From: Sulfurimonas sp.
GTDB taxonomy: Bacteria > Campylobacterota > Campylobacteria > Campylobacterales > Sulfurimonadaceae
Assembly (NCBI GenBank): GCA_028044295.1
Contig: JAOFSE010000013.1
Location: 1-61,113 of the forward strand
Direction of reading: 5' to 3'
Length of the DNA: 61,113 nt
Under the pieces are notes generated by a model. That model searched no databases and was not told where the DNA came from. It was given only the letters and a program-made list of their open reading frames with translations. Both the position numbers and the translations under genes were made by a program. Positions 52,901-61,113 of this stretch are shown here, in pieces; position 1 is the first letter of the stretch; each line of letters begins with the position of its first letter.

Positions 52901-53635
52901 ATGAGAAATAAAATTGGAAAATATAAAAGTAGTATAAGCTCATTAAAGCTTGAAGAAAGAATGCTTTTTTGCAACACACTTATTTTGGGTGAAGCTGGTG
53001 CTGGTAAAACAAATTTAGCATGTAGAATTAGGAATTATGCAATTGATAGTAATATTCCTACACTATACATTGATTTTTCAAATTCTTATGAAGAGAATAT
53101 TGAGCTTAGGTATAAAGATAAACATTTTAACTATATAAGATTTGAAGAGAGTGAGGAGTTTGAACAACAGTTAGATAAACTAATAGAAGATAAAAAACAT
53201 ATTTATATGTCCGTTGATTCTACTTATTTTTCAAATAAAAGAGATGTAAGAAGTCAGCTTACTAAGACACTTCAAAAACAGGGTTTTCTAGATAGTTACT
53301 ATTATTTTTTTCATGACATAGAAAACTTAGAAGGATTTTATACAAAGTTTGAAGATTTTTTATTATATATGTTGAGTTTTTTAAATCTGAAAAAATATGG
53401 TCTTACTTTTTTGGCTCAGCCACATCCTACTTTTGAAAACCCTCAAGTAAAACTATTGTTTACATTTTTGTATCTAGGCAGATGCTCAAATGCTGATTAT
53501 TTTAATACAGCTCGTTTAAAAACATTACCAAAAAATAGATTTTTTTATCAGTATAGAACAGATTATCGAACACTTTTATTTAATGATATTAAAAATAACC
53601 TTGTTGAGGTTGATGAGTATATTTTTCAGGAGTAA
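52901..53635 (+). CDS. P-loop ATPase of unknown function
   Basis: The 244-residue protein has a Walker A motif GEAGAGKT (about residues 28-35). A candidate Walker B with acidic pair lies in YYYFFHDIEN (about 140-149), where the hydrophobic strand ends in D-x-E. The general form resembles HerA/FtsK-like or AAA ATP-binding modules, but no specific family is recognised. It has no signal peptide or membrane helix. It lies two bases before nnrD, with RBS AGAGGA before its ATG, so it may be in an operon with the metabolite-repair gene without functional link. Confidence 0.8.
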   Translation: MRNKIGKYKSSISSLKLEERMLFCNTLILGEAGAGKTNLACRIRNYAIDSNIPTLYIDFSNSYEENIELRYKDKHFNYIRFEESEEFEQQLDKLIEDKKHIYMSVDSTYFSNKRDVRSQLTKTLQKQGFLDSYYYFFHDIENLEGFYTKFEDFLLYMLSFLNLKKYGLTFLAQPHPTFENPQVKLLFTFLYLGRCSNADYFNTARLKTLPKNRFFYQYRTDYRTLLFNDIKNNLVEVDEYIFQE

Positions 53636-53637
53636 TA

Positions 53638-55002
53638 ATGCAAAATTTATTTGATGACCTTGGAAGTTTAGATAAGAGATGTTATAAAGATTATGGACTA
53701 AGCGAAGATATCCTTATGGAACATGCTGCCAATGGCATGAACAGATATATTAGAGATAATTTTGCCCAAGCTTCTAATGTTATTGTAGTCGCTGGTGGCG
53801 GTAACAATGGTGCAGATGTAATAGCTCTTGCAAGACTTCTACATGTAGATTATAAAGTCTCTATATATTATGCGAAGAAACCAAGTTCTAAGATGGCTAT
53901 TTTACAACATAAGAGAGTTTTAAAGCTTGGCATCAAAGAATGCCGTAAGTTAGAATCATGCGAGGTATTAGTCGATGGTTTAGTAGGTACAGGATTTCAA
54001 GGTGAATTGAGTAGTGAGCTACATAGTCTTTTAAAGAAGATGAACTCCCTAAAAGCTCATAAAATAGCTTGTGATGTGCCTTCGGCGTATAAGTTTTTAG
54101 CTGATGTGACAATAACTATGGGTGCATTGAAAAAGAGTATGTATCTGGATGCTCATAAAGATTATGTTGGAAATATAAAAGTTGTGGACCTTGGGGTAAG
54201 TAGAGACTTATATGAAAAAAAATCTAATTGGAAACTATTAGATATTGATGATTTAGACTTACCAAATAGAAATAAAGATGATTCTCACAAAGGAAGTTTT
54301 GGTCATCTTGCGTTAGCTTTAGGTGAAAAGAGTGGGGCAGGGATTATATCTGCTTTGTCGGCATTTAGGTTTGGTACTGGATTGGTGACTTTAGTTGGTT
54401 TTAGAGATATAGAGATTCCTCACTCTATAATGTCGTCACATATACTTCCTAAAAGCACATCTGCTTTAGCTTTGGGTATGGGTTTAGGTGATGAATTTTC
54501 AAAAGAGAAACTCTCTAAGTTTTTGAACAATAAATTACCACTAGTAGCAGATGCAGATATCTTTAGGAATGCACAAATATTTGATATATTAAAAAGAAAA
54601 AATCTAGTTCTTACTCCTCATCCTAAAGAGTTTATATCACTTTTAAAACTTACAAAGCTGGCTAAAATTAGTGTAGAGGAACTTCAAGCTAATCGTTTTA
54701 AATATGTAGAAATGTTTTGTAAAAAGTTCTTCCATGTGACTCTTCTTTTAAAAGGTACCAATGTCATTATTGGTAAGGGTGAAGAATTTTATATAAACCC
54801 ACATGGATCTTCTGTTCTAGCTAAAGGAGGAAGTGGTGATGTTCTTAGTGGTTTAGTAGGCGCACTTTTAGCACAGGGGTACAGCCCACTAGAAGCCACT
54901 ATAAATGCTTCCTTGTCGCATACAAAACTAGCACAAAACTATAATGGTGCTGATTTTTCACTTACACCAGATGACTTGATAGATGGTATTTGTAGATTGT
55001 AA
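53638..55002 (+). CDS. nnr: Bifunctional NAD(P)H-hydrate epimerase/dehydratase
   Basis: The 454-residue fusion repairs NAD(P)H hydrates. The N-terminal YjeF_N epimerase domain (about 1-190) has LMEHAANGMNRYI, VVAGGGNNGADVIALARLL and VDGLVGTGFQG. The C-terminal dehydratase domain (about 205-454) has SHKGSFGHLALALGEKSGAGIISALSA and the AKGGSGDVLSGLVGALLAQG motif of the ribokinase-like fold with its catalytic aspartate. It follows the P-loop ATPase gene by two bases. The fused form is standard in bacteria. Confidence 0.95.
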   Translation: MQNLFDDLGSLDKRCYKDYGLSEDILMEHAANGMNRYIRDNFAQASNVIVVAGGGNNGADVIALARLLHVDYKVSIYYAKKPSSKMAILQHKRVLKLGIKECRKLESCEVLVDGLVGTGFQGELSSELHSLLKKMNSLKAHKIACDVPSAYKFLADVTITMGALKKSMYLDAHKDYVGNIKVVDLGVSRDLYEKKSNWKLLDIDDLDLPNRNKDDSHKGSFGHLALALGEKSGAGIISALSAFRFGTGLVTLVGFRDIEIPHSIMSSHILPKSTSALALGMGLGDEFSKEKLSKFLNNKLPLVADADIFRNAQIFDILKRKNLVLTPHPKEFISLLKLTKLAKISVEELQANRFKYVEMFCKKFFHVTLLLKGTNVIIGKGEEFYINPHGSSVLAKGGSGDVLSGLVGALLAQGYSPLEATINASLSHTKLAQNYNGADFSLTPDDLIDGICRL

Positions 55003-55055
55003 GTTTTCTTATGATATAAATCGAGTAATAAATAAAATTTAGGAAAACATTTAAC

Positions 55056-55835
55056 ATGGATAATATACTTAAAATTGGAAAATATGAACTTGGTTCAAGA
55101 CTTATTGTTGGAAGTGGAAAATATGACTCTTTTGAAACTACAAAAGAGGCTACATTAGCTTCAGGAAGTGAACTAATAACAGTTGCTGTTCGTCGTTTAA
55201 ATATTACAGACCCAGATAAAGAGAATCTTCGTGATACTTTTGCTGGTACAAATGTTAAGTTTTTACCAAATTCTGCTGGATGTGTAACTGCTGAAGAAGC
55301 AATTACTACATTTCGTTTAATGCGCGAAGCGACAGGCATTGACCTTATTAAGTTAGAGGTTATTGGTGACACTCAAAAAACACTTTATCCCGATGTTTTA
55401 GAGACTATAAAAGCTTGTGAAGTTCTTGCAAAAGATGGATTTACAATCATGTCTTATACTTCTGACGATCCAATTATGGCTAAACGCTTAGAAGATGCTG
55501 GTTCACATGCTATCATGCCTCTTGCAGCCCCTATTGGTTCAGGGCTTGGAATCCAAAACCCGTATAACATTGTTTTCATTCGCGAAGCTGTAAATGTTCC
55601 AGTAATTGTTGATGCAGGAATTGGTTGTGCATCTGATGCTACATATGCAATGGAATTAGGTGCTGCTGGAGTACTTACAAACACTGCTATTGCCCAAGCA
55701 AAAGACCCTATGATTATGGCTCAGGCTATGAAACATGCTGTTCAAGCAGGACGTATGTCTTACTTAAGTGGAAGAATTCCTAAACGTCCATATGCTACTG
55801 CTTCATCACCAGTTGATGGGATGATTCAGTTTTAG
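55056..55835 (+). CDS. thiG: Thiazole synthase
   Basis: ThiG makes the thiazole phosphate moiety of thiamine from DXP, dehydroglycine and ThiS-thiocarboxylate. The 259-residue TIM barrel has the essential lysine in [17 protein letters not shown] (near residue 97), [26 protein letters not shown] and the [15 protein letters not shown]-terminus. No thiS, thiH or thiF is nearby. Confidence 0.97.
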   Translation: MDNILKIGKYELGSRLIVGSGKYDSFETTKEATLASGSELITVAVRRLNITDPDKENLRDTFAGTNVKFLPNSAGCVTAEEAITTFRLMREATGIDLIKLEVIGDTQKTLYPDVLETIKACEVLAKDGFTIMSYTSDDPIMAKRLEDAGSHAIMPLAAPIGSGLGIQNPYNIVFIREAVNVPVIVDAGIGCASDATYAMELGAAGVLTNTAIAQAKDPMIMAQAMKHAVQAGRMSYLSGRIPKRPYATASSPVDGMIQF

Positions 55836-55875
55836 ATATACTTTTATAATTATTTATAAAAGGCAGCCTTAAATC

Positions 55876-57387
55876 ATGATTTCTTCAGAAACAATTTTAG
55901 AGATAAAAGAGTTGTCCAATGGACTAACTCTTCTGTATGTTGAAGATAATGATGGTTTACGAGAAAAAGGCTTAAGAGTATTAAAAAAACTATTCGATAA
56001 TGTTATTGTCGCTTCAGATGGTGAAGATGGTTTAGCATTATTTAAAGAGTATAACCCACAAATTGTGATCACTGATATAAATATGCCAAAACTAGATGGC
56101 TTATCAATGATCGAAAAAATCAAACAGACTCACTCCTCAACTAAATTTATTATAACTTCCGCTTTTGATGATAAAGAACATCTTTTTAAAGCTATCAGAA
56201 CTGGCGTTTTTGAGTATATGAAAAAACCAGTAAAGATTAATGAACTTGCTGAGGTTTTGATTAGGTCTATTAACACTTTAAATATAGAAGAAAATAGTTC
56301 ACTTTTTGATTCTTATGCGGATGATATCTTGAATTATCAAAGTGATTTGTTGGCGTTGATGTCAAAGAATAAACCTATATTTGTGAATCAGATGTTTTTA
56401 GACTTTTTTAAGATAGAGAGTATAGAAGAATTTGAAGAAAAGCATGGAGATTTTGGGAATATTTTACTAGAACATCAAGGTTTTCTTTCGCCAAAGAGTT
56501 GTGATAATTGGTTTGAAGAGGCGACAAAGGAAGCAGATAAACTTTTTCATGTGAAAATATCCGGTGAACATGAAAATAAGCACTTTATTTTGAAACTACA
56601 TGCTGTACCAAAAAAAAAGAATATGTACATAATGTCATTGAATGATATAAGTGACTTAAACTTACTCCATATATTCGATTCTAAGGAGACAAGTAAAGAT
56701 AATAAAATTAGAAGCAATGCTACAATCATGAAGCTTATGAAAGTTGTTCAGTCAAATAGTGCTGAAGTGAAAATGCATAATTTTTATAAGGGTCTAACCA
56801 TAGCAACACCTGGTATTATTATTGAAGCTAAAGATGATTATGTAGTTCTTAAAAGTTCTCTAAACCAAGAAAAAGCCACGCAGTTTCAGAAGTCTGTTTT
56901 ATTGTCTTCAGGTATATTCCCAAGTGTAATTCAATCTAATAACGTTCAAAGTATAGATTATGATGCACAAACAATTACTATTAAAGATCTGTTCTTTATC
57001 CATACAAGCCCGACACAACGTGAATTTGTAAGAGTGTTCCCCGAGGAGAAACATACCGTCTCTTTATTTGTAAATGATAGAAAGTTTTATATAGATGTCA
57101 AAATACATGATATATCAGTTAAGGCTATTAAGTTAGATATGGCATCCTTGCCTGCTGGCTTAAGTGTAGGCCATAAAGTTTCTTTAAATATTGTCTTAGA
57201 ACATTCCAAAAAGCCTTTGATTATACATTCCAATGCAACTGTTTTTAGGGTAGATGAAATGGCATCTAACTATTTTGTTGTATGTATGTTTGAATTAGAG
57301 TCTAAAGAAGAGAAACAACTCATAGACTATATAGCTAAAAGACAGATGAATTTAATAAGTGAGTTTAAAGGTATGAGGTTTGGATAG
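55876..57387 (+). CDS. Response regulator with PilZ-like C-terminal domain
   Basis: The 503-residue protein has a receiver (about 14-135; LLYVEDNDGLR, DITDINMPKLDG with D67, KKPVKI). It has a long central region (about 140-290), partly PAS-like, that I cannot assign, and a C-terminal PilZ-like domain (about 380-495). PilZ c-di-GMP binding needs RxxxR and [DN]xSxxG; here QREFVRV and HDISVKAIKLDM give the DxS part but not the glycine, so c-di-GMP binding is doubtful. It overlaps the TTG start of the following heme-type kinase by eight bases, making them a likely pair. Confidence 0.82.
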   Translation: MISSETILEIKELSNGLTLLYVEDNDGLREKGLRVLKKLFDNVIVASDGEDGLALFKEYNPQIVITDINMPKLDGLSMIEKIKQTHSSTKFIITSAFDDKEHLFKAIRTGVFEYMKKPVKINELAEVLIRSINTLNIEENSSLFDSYADDILNYQSDLLALMSKNKPIFVNQMFLDFFKIESIEEFEEKHGDFGNILLEHQGFLSPKSCDNWFEEATKEADKLFHVKISGEHENKHFILKLHAVPKKKNMYIMSLNDISDLNLLHIFDSKETSKDNKIRSNATIMKLMKVVQSNSAEVKMHNFYKGLTIATPGIIIEAKDDYVVLKSSLNQEKATQFQKSVLLSSGIFPSVIQSNNVQSIDYDAQTITIKDLFFIHTSPTQREFVRVFPEEKHTVSLFVNDRKFYIDVKIHDISVKAIKLDMASLPAGLSVGHKVSLNIVLEHSKKPLIIHSNATVFRVDEMASNYFVVCMFELESKEEKQLIDYIAKRQMNLISEFKGMRFG

Positions 57388-58843
57388 AGAGAACTCCTTT
57401 CATGCCCTTGTAGTATCAATTTTTGTAGCATTAGGTTTTTTGTTTTTTTATATGTATGAAAGGATGCATGAAGAGCATTCATATAGATTAAAACAGAGTG
57501 AACAGTATTTGTTTTATGAGGCTAAAGCACTTTTTGAGAGTATGGTTAACACCCGAACATGGAGTTCAGCATATGGTGGTGTATATGTAAAACAAAAAGA
57601 TGGACTAGAACCAAATAAGTATCTAAAAGATAATATCTTACATGCTAAAGATAATACAAAATTAGTAAAAATCAATCCAGCTTGGATGACTCGACAGATA
57701 AGTGAACTTGCTACAAAAAAAAGTGATAAACACTATAGAATAACATCTATTAATCCGATAAACCCAGAAAATTCTCCAGATATATTTGAAAGAGAAGCAT
57801 TAGATTATTTTGAAAAAAATACTAAAGAAGATTATTTTAACAATATCACTAGTATGTATAACTTTATGGGTAAGTTAACAGTAAAAGAATCATGTATGAG
57901 TTGTCATGCACAACAAGGTTATAAGGTCGGAGAAGTTAGAGGAGGAATAAGAATTTCATTACCTTTAAATAGACATAATGAAGCCATTAGAAAAGAGATT
58001 AGCAATTATAATTATGATAAAAGTTTATTTCTTACAGCTGTTCTGATTATCTACTTTTTAATGTTTTTTTCTTATTATATTATTGCAAAAAGTCAGTTAA
58101 AACTTAAAAATGAAGTTGCAAAAAATAAAGTAAAAGACAATTTGTTAATAGCTCAATCTAGAAATGCAGCTATGGGTGAGATGATATCTATGATAGCTCA
58201 TCAATGGAGACAGCCATTAAGTACGATCGCTATGGATGTAGAGAGTATAAATATAGATTTACAATTAGGAGAGATTGAAACAGAGACATTAGGAAGTAAC
58301 TTAGTGGAGATTAGGGGACAAGTTGATTACCTATCAAAGACTATAGATGATTTTAGGAACTTTTTTCGTCAAAATAAAGAGAAAGAACTAATCAAAGTAT
58401 CACATGTGATAGATGAATGTATTGAAATAACTAAAACCTCTCTAGAGGTTCATGGAATATCTTATAAGGTAAATAATCTAGATGAAGAACTTGAATTAAA
58501 TATTTTCTCAAGAGAATTATTACAGGTCCTACTCATTCTTATAAATAACTCTAGAGACTCATTAATAGAAAACAGTGTGGATAATCCATTGGTTAAAATA
58601 GAGCTTCTGCAAGATAATGATAATACGATAATAAATGTTTTTGATAATGGAGTGGGTATACCAGATGATATTGTTTCTAAAATATTTGAACCTTACTTTA
58701 CGACAAAGATTCAAAAAGACGGGACAGGGTTAGGATTGTATATGAGTAAAATGATTATAGCTTCTAACTTTAATGGAAAGATAGAAGCTAAAAATCTCGA
58801 TAAAGGTGTATGCTTTACATTGAGCTTTTCTAATAAAGCTTAA
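57380..58843 (+). CDS. Histidine kinase with a periplasmic heme-motif (DUF3365/Tll0287-like) sensor domain
   Basis: The 487-residue protein has a transmembrane helix at about 8-26, a periplasmic DUF3365-like domain (about 30-210) carrying the heme c motif C172-M-S-C175-H176 in a conserved MGKLTVKESCMSCH context, a second helix at about 218-238, then H274 in MIAHQWRQPLS, and a HATPase domain ending GTGLGLYMS. It would sense redox state or gas through covalently bound heme and phosphorylate the adjacent response regulator. The TTG start has AAAGG upstream and lies within the previous gene's end. Confidence 0.9.
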   Translation: MDRENSFHALVVSIFVALGFLFFYMYERMHEEHSYRLKQSEQYLFYEAKALFESMVNTRTWSSAYGGVYVKQKDGLEPNKYLKDNILHAKDNTKLVKINPAWMTRQISELATKKSDKHYRITSINPINPENSPDIFEREALDYFEKNTKEDYFNNITSMYNFMGKLTVKESCMSCHAQQGYKVGEVRGGIRISLPLNRHNEAIRKEISNYNYDKSLFLTAVLIIYFLMFFSYYIIAKSQLKLKNEVAKNKVKDNLLIAQSRNAAMGEMISMIAHQWRQPLSTIAMDVESINIDLQLGEIETETLGSNLVEIRGQVDYLSKTIDDFRNFFRQNKEKELIKVSHVIDECIEITKTSLEVHGISYKVNNLDEELELNIFSRELLQVLLILINNSRDSLIENSVDNPLVKIELLQDNDNTIINVFDNGVGIPDDIVSKIFEPYFTTKIQKDGTGLGLYMSKMIIASNFNGKIEAKNLDKGVCFTLSFSNKA

Positions 58844-59115
58844 AGCTCAATTTTATCTGAGAGGTGAGTCATAAGAAGAAGCTGACCCATTCCTTCAAAG
58901 AACTTATTTACCCCTATATTATCCACTCTCACTGCTTTTTTTAGGGCTGCTAAAAAGACTAGTTGTGATTCTTCTGATGCTTTCATATATGTGTCTATAA
59001 TATACTCAAACGATAGAGTATGCACTTCTCCATTCACATCAAAGTCTATATCAGAGTTTATATCTATTCCATTATCTTCAAGCAGGACTTTGCACTCTTC
59101 TTCTAGTTTACTCAT
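58840..59115 (-). CDS. Small conserved-looking protein of unknown function
   Basis: The 91-residue acidic, helical protein has no recognisable motif (SDIDFDVNGEVHTLSFEYII, then SEESQLVFLAALKKAVRV). It has no signal or membrane segment. It overlaps the AgcS symporter stop by eight bases at its start and the kinase stop by four bases at its end, so its coding status rests on the fit between the neighbours and on a normal composition. Its strong coupling to the symporter gene suggests co-expression. Confidence 0.6.
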   Translation of the reverse strand: MSKLEEECKVLLEDNGIDINSDIDFDVNGEVHTLSFEYIIDTYMKASEESQLVFLAALKKAVRVDNIGVNKFFEGMGQLLLMTHLSDKIEL

Positions 59116-60559
59116 CTCTTATTGCTTCATCATCAAGTTCACCACTTTTTAGCTTAGTCATGTAAACATCAAGCTGTTTTCTAACATCACCACTAAGTAT
59201 AAAAAGCCCTAATATATTTGGTAGAGCCATAGCAAGCATTAGCATGAAACTAAAGTCAACCATGATACCCGTACTAACAACGGTAGCTATCACAGATAGG
59301 GAGAGGAAAAGTATTTTGTACAGTATTGAGAACTTTGAACCAAAGAGATATACCCATGCACGCTCACCATAGTATGACCATGAAATCATTGTAGAAAACG
59401 CAAAAAGAAATATACTAAGAGATAGAACTGTAGGGAACCATGAAATTACTGTTCCATAAGCTGCACTTGTAAGTGCAGCCCCTTCTTTAGCAACTATAAG
59501 TGTAGCATATGCACCTTCTGGCTCAAATACACCTGTTATGATGATTACAAGAGCTGTCATAGTACATATCACTACTGTATCGATGAACGGCTCGTAAAGG
59601 GCAACCATACCTTGTCTAACAGGGTACTTTGTAAGTGCTGGTGCATGAGCTACTGGAGAAGAGCCTATTCCTGCCTCACTAGAGAAGACTGCTCTTTGGA
59701 AACCTTGCACTAATGCTCCAAATATTCCACCATAAACTGCACTCGTGTTAAAGGCTTCGCTAAAGATTAATGCGAAAGCATCATCTATCTTGTCATAGTG
59801 AGAACCTAAAATCCAAACAGATGCACTCAGATATATAACAACCATAGTTGGAACTAAACCTTCAGTGATTGTAGAAATTCTTTTAATACCACCTATGATT
59901 ACTAGTCCAGCTAGTGTAGCAAGTGTAAACCCAAATACTAAAGGATTATCAGCAAAGTATGGAACTTCATGAGAAATTGCACTGTAAGCTTGAGAGACTT
60001 GAAAGATATTTCCTCCACCGATAGCTCCACCAATCATTAAGAATGCAAAAAGAATAGCAAGAATTTTACCTAGGCTTACATGACCTTTACTAGCTAAACC
60101 TTTTGATAGGTACTCCATTGCACCACCCATTACAGTTCCATCTTTTAAAAACTCTCTGTATTGGATAGATAATGTAACTTCAGTAAATTTTAGACTCATT
60201 CCTAAAAAACCAGCAACAATCATCCAAAAAGTAGCACCTGGTCCACCTATAGATACAGCTAGTGCGACCCCAGCAATATTTCCAAGGCCTACAGTAGCAC
60301 TAAGTGCAGTTGTTAATGAAGCAAATGGAGATATTTGACCTTCATCATCAATAGTTCTATATTTCCCCCTAATAATGTCATAAGAGTGTTTAAAAGATCT
60401 AAGGTTGATAAATTTAGTTACAAAAGTGAGATAAACCCCACCAGTAATAAGCCAAATAACTAAGAATGGTAAAGAGACACCATCAACAGTTCCAAAAAGT
60501 ATATCGAAGAAGAGCATAGTCTCTAAAATAGCGTTAATACTGCTGAAAAATTCACCCAT
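59108..60559 (-). CDS. Sodium:alanine/glycine symporter (AgcS family)
   Basis: The 483-residue inner-membrane protein has about eleven transmembrane segments and the AgcS signature region GQISPFASLTTALSATVGLGNIAGVALAVSIGGPGA (about 75-110). It also has FSSEAGIGSSPVAHAPA and WSYYGERAWVYLFG, all conserved in the family. It imports small neutral amino acids such as alanine or glycine using Na+. It is followed by a small overlapping gene and preceded by the tRNA cluster region (opposite strand). Confidence 0.95.
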   Translation of the reverse strand: MGEFFSSINAILETMLFFDILFGTVDGVSLPFLVIWLITGGVYLTFVTKFINLRSFKHSYDIIRGKYRTIDDEGQISPFASLTTALSATVGLGNIAGVALAVSIGGPGATFWMIVAGFLGMSLKFTEVTLSIQYREFLKDGTVMGGAMEYLSKGLASKGHVSLGKILAILFAFLMIGGAIGGGNIFQVSQAYSAISHEVPYFADNPLVFGFTLATLAGLVIIGGIKRISTITEGLVPTMVVIYLSASVWILGSHYDKIDDAFALIFSEAFNTSAVYGGIFGALVQGFQRAVFSSEAGIGSSPVAHAPALTKYPVRQGMVALYEPFIDTVVICTMTALVIIITGVFEPEGAYATLIVAKEGAALTSAAYGTVISWFPTVLSLSIFLFAFSTMISWSYYGERAWVYLFGSKFSILYKILFLSLSVIATVVSTGIMVDFSFMLMLAMALPNILGLFILSGDVRKQLDVYMTKLKSGELDDEAIRDE

Positions 60560-60626
60560 TAATTACCCCTAAATAATAATAATGAGTAATTGTATCTAAC
60601 TAATTCGTAATTCATCTTAAATACTA

Positions 60627-60655
60627 TTGACATTTTTAATCTTATTGACTATAAT
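60627..60655 (+). promoter_or_regulatory. Consensus sigma-70 promoter of the tRNA cluster
   Basis: TTGACA at 60627-60632, 17 bases, TATAAT at 60650-60655: a perfect consensus promoter, 45 bases before the first tRNA. Confidence 0.88.
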
Positions 60656-60700
60656 TTCGCCTCATTAATCAGGTGTTAACCTTGGTTTTTGTAAATAGGT

Positions 60701-60778
60701 CGGGGTGTAGCTCAGTATGGTTAGAGTACTTGGTTTGGGACCAAGGGGCCGAAGGTTCGAGTCCTTTCACCCCGACCA
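60701..60778 (+). tRNA. tRNA-Pro (anticodon TGG)
   Basis: Full cloverleaf: acceptor CGGGGTG pairs with CACCCCG, discriminator A, encoded CCA. The anticodon loop TTTGGGA between CTTGG and CCAAG gives anticodon TGG (Pro). GTTCGAGTC is the T-loop. Confidence 0.97.
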
Positions 60779-60807
60779 CCTTTTTTATATTTAACTTTCA
60801 ATTATAT

Positions 60808-60885
60808 GGTGAGATTAGCTCAGTTGGTTAGAGCACTGGTTTGTGGTGCCGGGGGTCGCGGGTTCGAATCCCGTATCTCACCCCA
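60808..60885 (+). tRNA. tRNA-His (anticodon GTG)
   Basis: The loop TTGTGGT gives anticodon GTG. The 5' end has the extra G(-1) pairing with C73, a specific identity feature of tRNA-His, and CCA is encoded. GTTCGAATC T-loop. Confidence 0.96.
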
Positions 60886-60933
60886 TTAAATTTTAGATAT
60901 AAAAACTTTTTAAACAATTATAAGATGTTATAA

Positions 60934-61010
60934 GCGTTCGTGGCTCAACTGGATAGAGTTTCGGATTTCGGCTCCGAGGGTTATAGGTTCGAATCCTATC
61001 GGGCGTACCA
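60934..61010 (+). tRNA. tRNA-Arg (anticodon TCG)
   Basis: The loop TTTCGGC between TCGGA and TCCGA gives anticodon TCG, read CGA. The acceptor stem pairs GCGTTCG with CGGGCGT (with G-U pairs), discriminator A, CCA encoded. Confidence 0.95.
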
Positions 61011-61051
61011 TCAATTAGAACAAAGTCTAATCAACTTAAATGATTATGTAT

Positions 61052-61113
<62 letters not shown>

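Overview
The window is low-GC DNA from a Campylobacterota (epsilonproteobacterial) chromosome, most like Sulfurimonas or a close sulfur-oxidising relative. The clues are SoxY and SoxZ with c-type cytochromes, short flagellins and a full pseudaminic acid (Pse) operon beside a Maf glycosyltransferase, short BioB and GltX forms, and many histidine kinases with an 'AHQWRQPLS'-type H-box. The species assignment is an inference; no 16S gene is present.

Layout. 1-3.3 kb: a decayed coding remnant, an AraC-type regulator, a truncated membrane-sensor remnant and a response regulator with HD-GYP and a degenerate GGDEF domain. 3.4-7.3 kb: an EamA exporter, a cytochrome c-SoxY-SoxZ cluster with a small Cys-rich secreted protein, a small hydrolase and a Tsx/OmpK-like porin. 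7.4-22.6 kb: a large hybrid kinase with a solute-binding sensor, a Cu/Zn-type permease, gltX, a kinase/HD-GYP pair, a SurA-like chaperone, dCMP deaminase, an ArsC-like protein, two tandem diguanylate cyclases, upp, and a kinase plus methyltransferase. 22.6-30.9 kb: a long minus-strand run of topA, yfcE-like, bioB, CPA2 antiporter, an AMMECR1-like protein, an OmpA protein, a methyltransferase and asnB.

31-45 kb is a flagellar filament and glycosylation island. It holds two identical flagellin genes, each with its own sigma-28 promoter and a GGA-loop leader hairpin, maf behind a sigma-54 promoter, a minus-strand operon pseB-C-F-G-formyltransferase-PIG-L deacetylase-pseH-pseI, and fliD-fliS-fliT-like genes. 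Together these make, glycosylate, chaperone and cap the filament. The inserted deacetylase and formyltransferase suggest a modified, possibly N-formylated, pseudaminic acid.

45-61 kb: an Hpt protein, SRP RNA, rpmI-rplT, a phosphatase/anti-sigma-like partner-switch pair with a STAS protein, rarA, rluB, kdsD-like, a di-heme cytochrome c peroxidase, a P-loop protein with nnrD, thiG, a PilZ-like response regulator with a periplasmic heme-motif kinase, an AgcS symporter and a tRNA cluster (Pro, His, Arg, Arg) running off the right edge.

Signalling is unusually dense: five histidine kinases, several response regulators, two GGEEF cyclases, two HD-GYP proteins and one PilZ-like protein, which points to extensive c-di-GMP control of motility or attachment.
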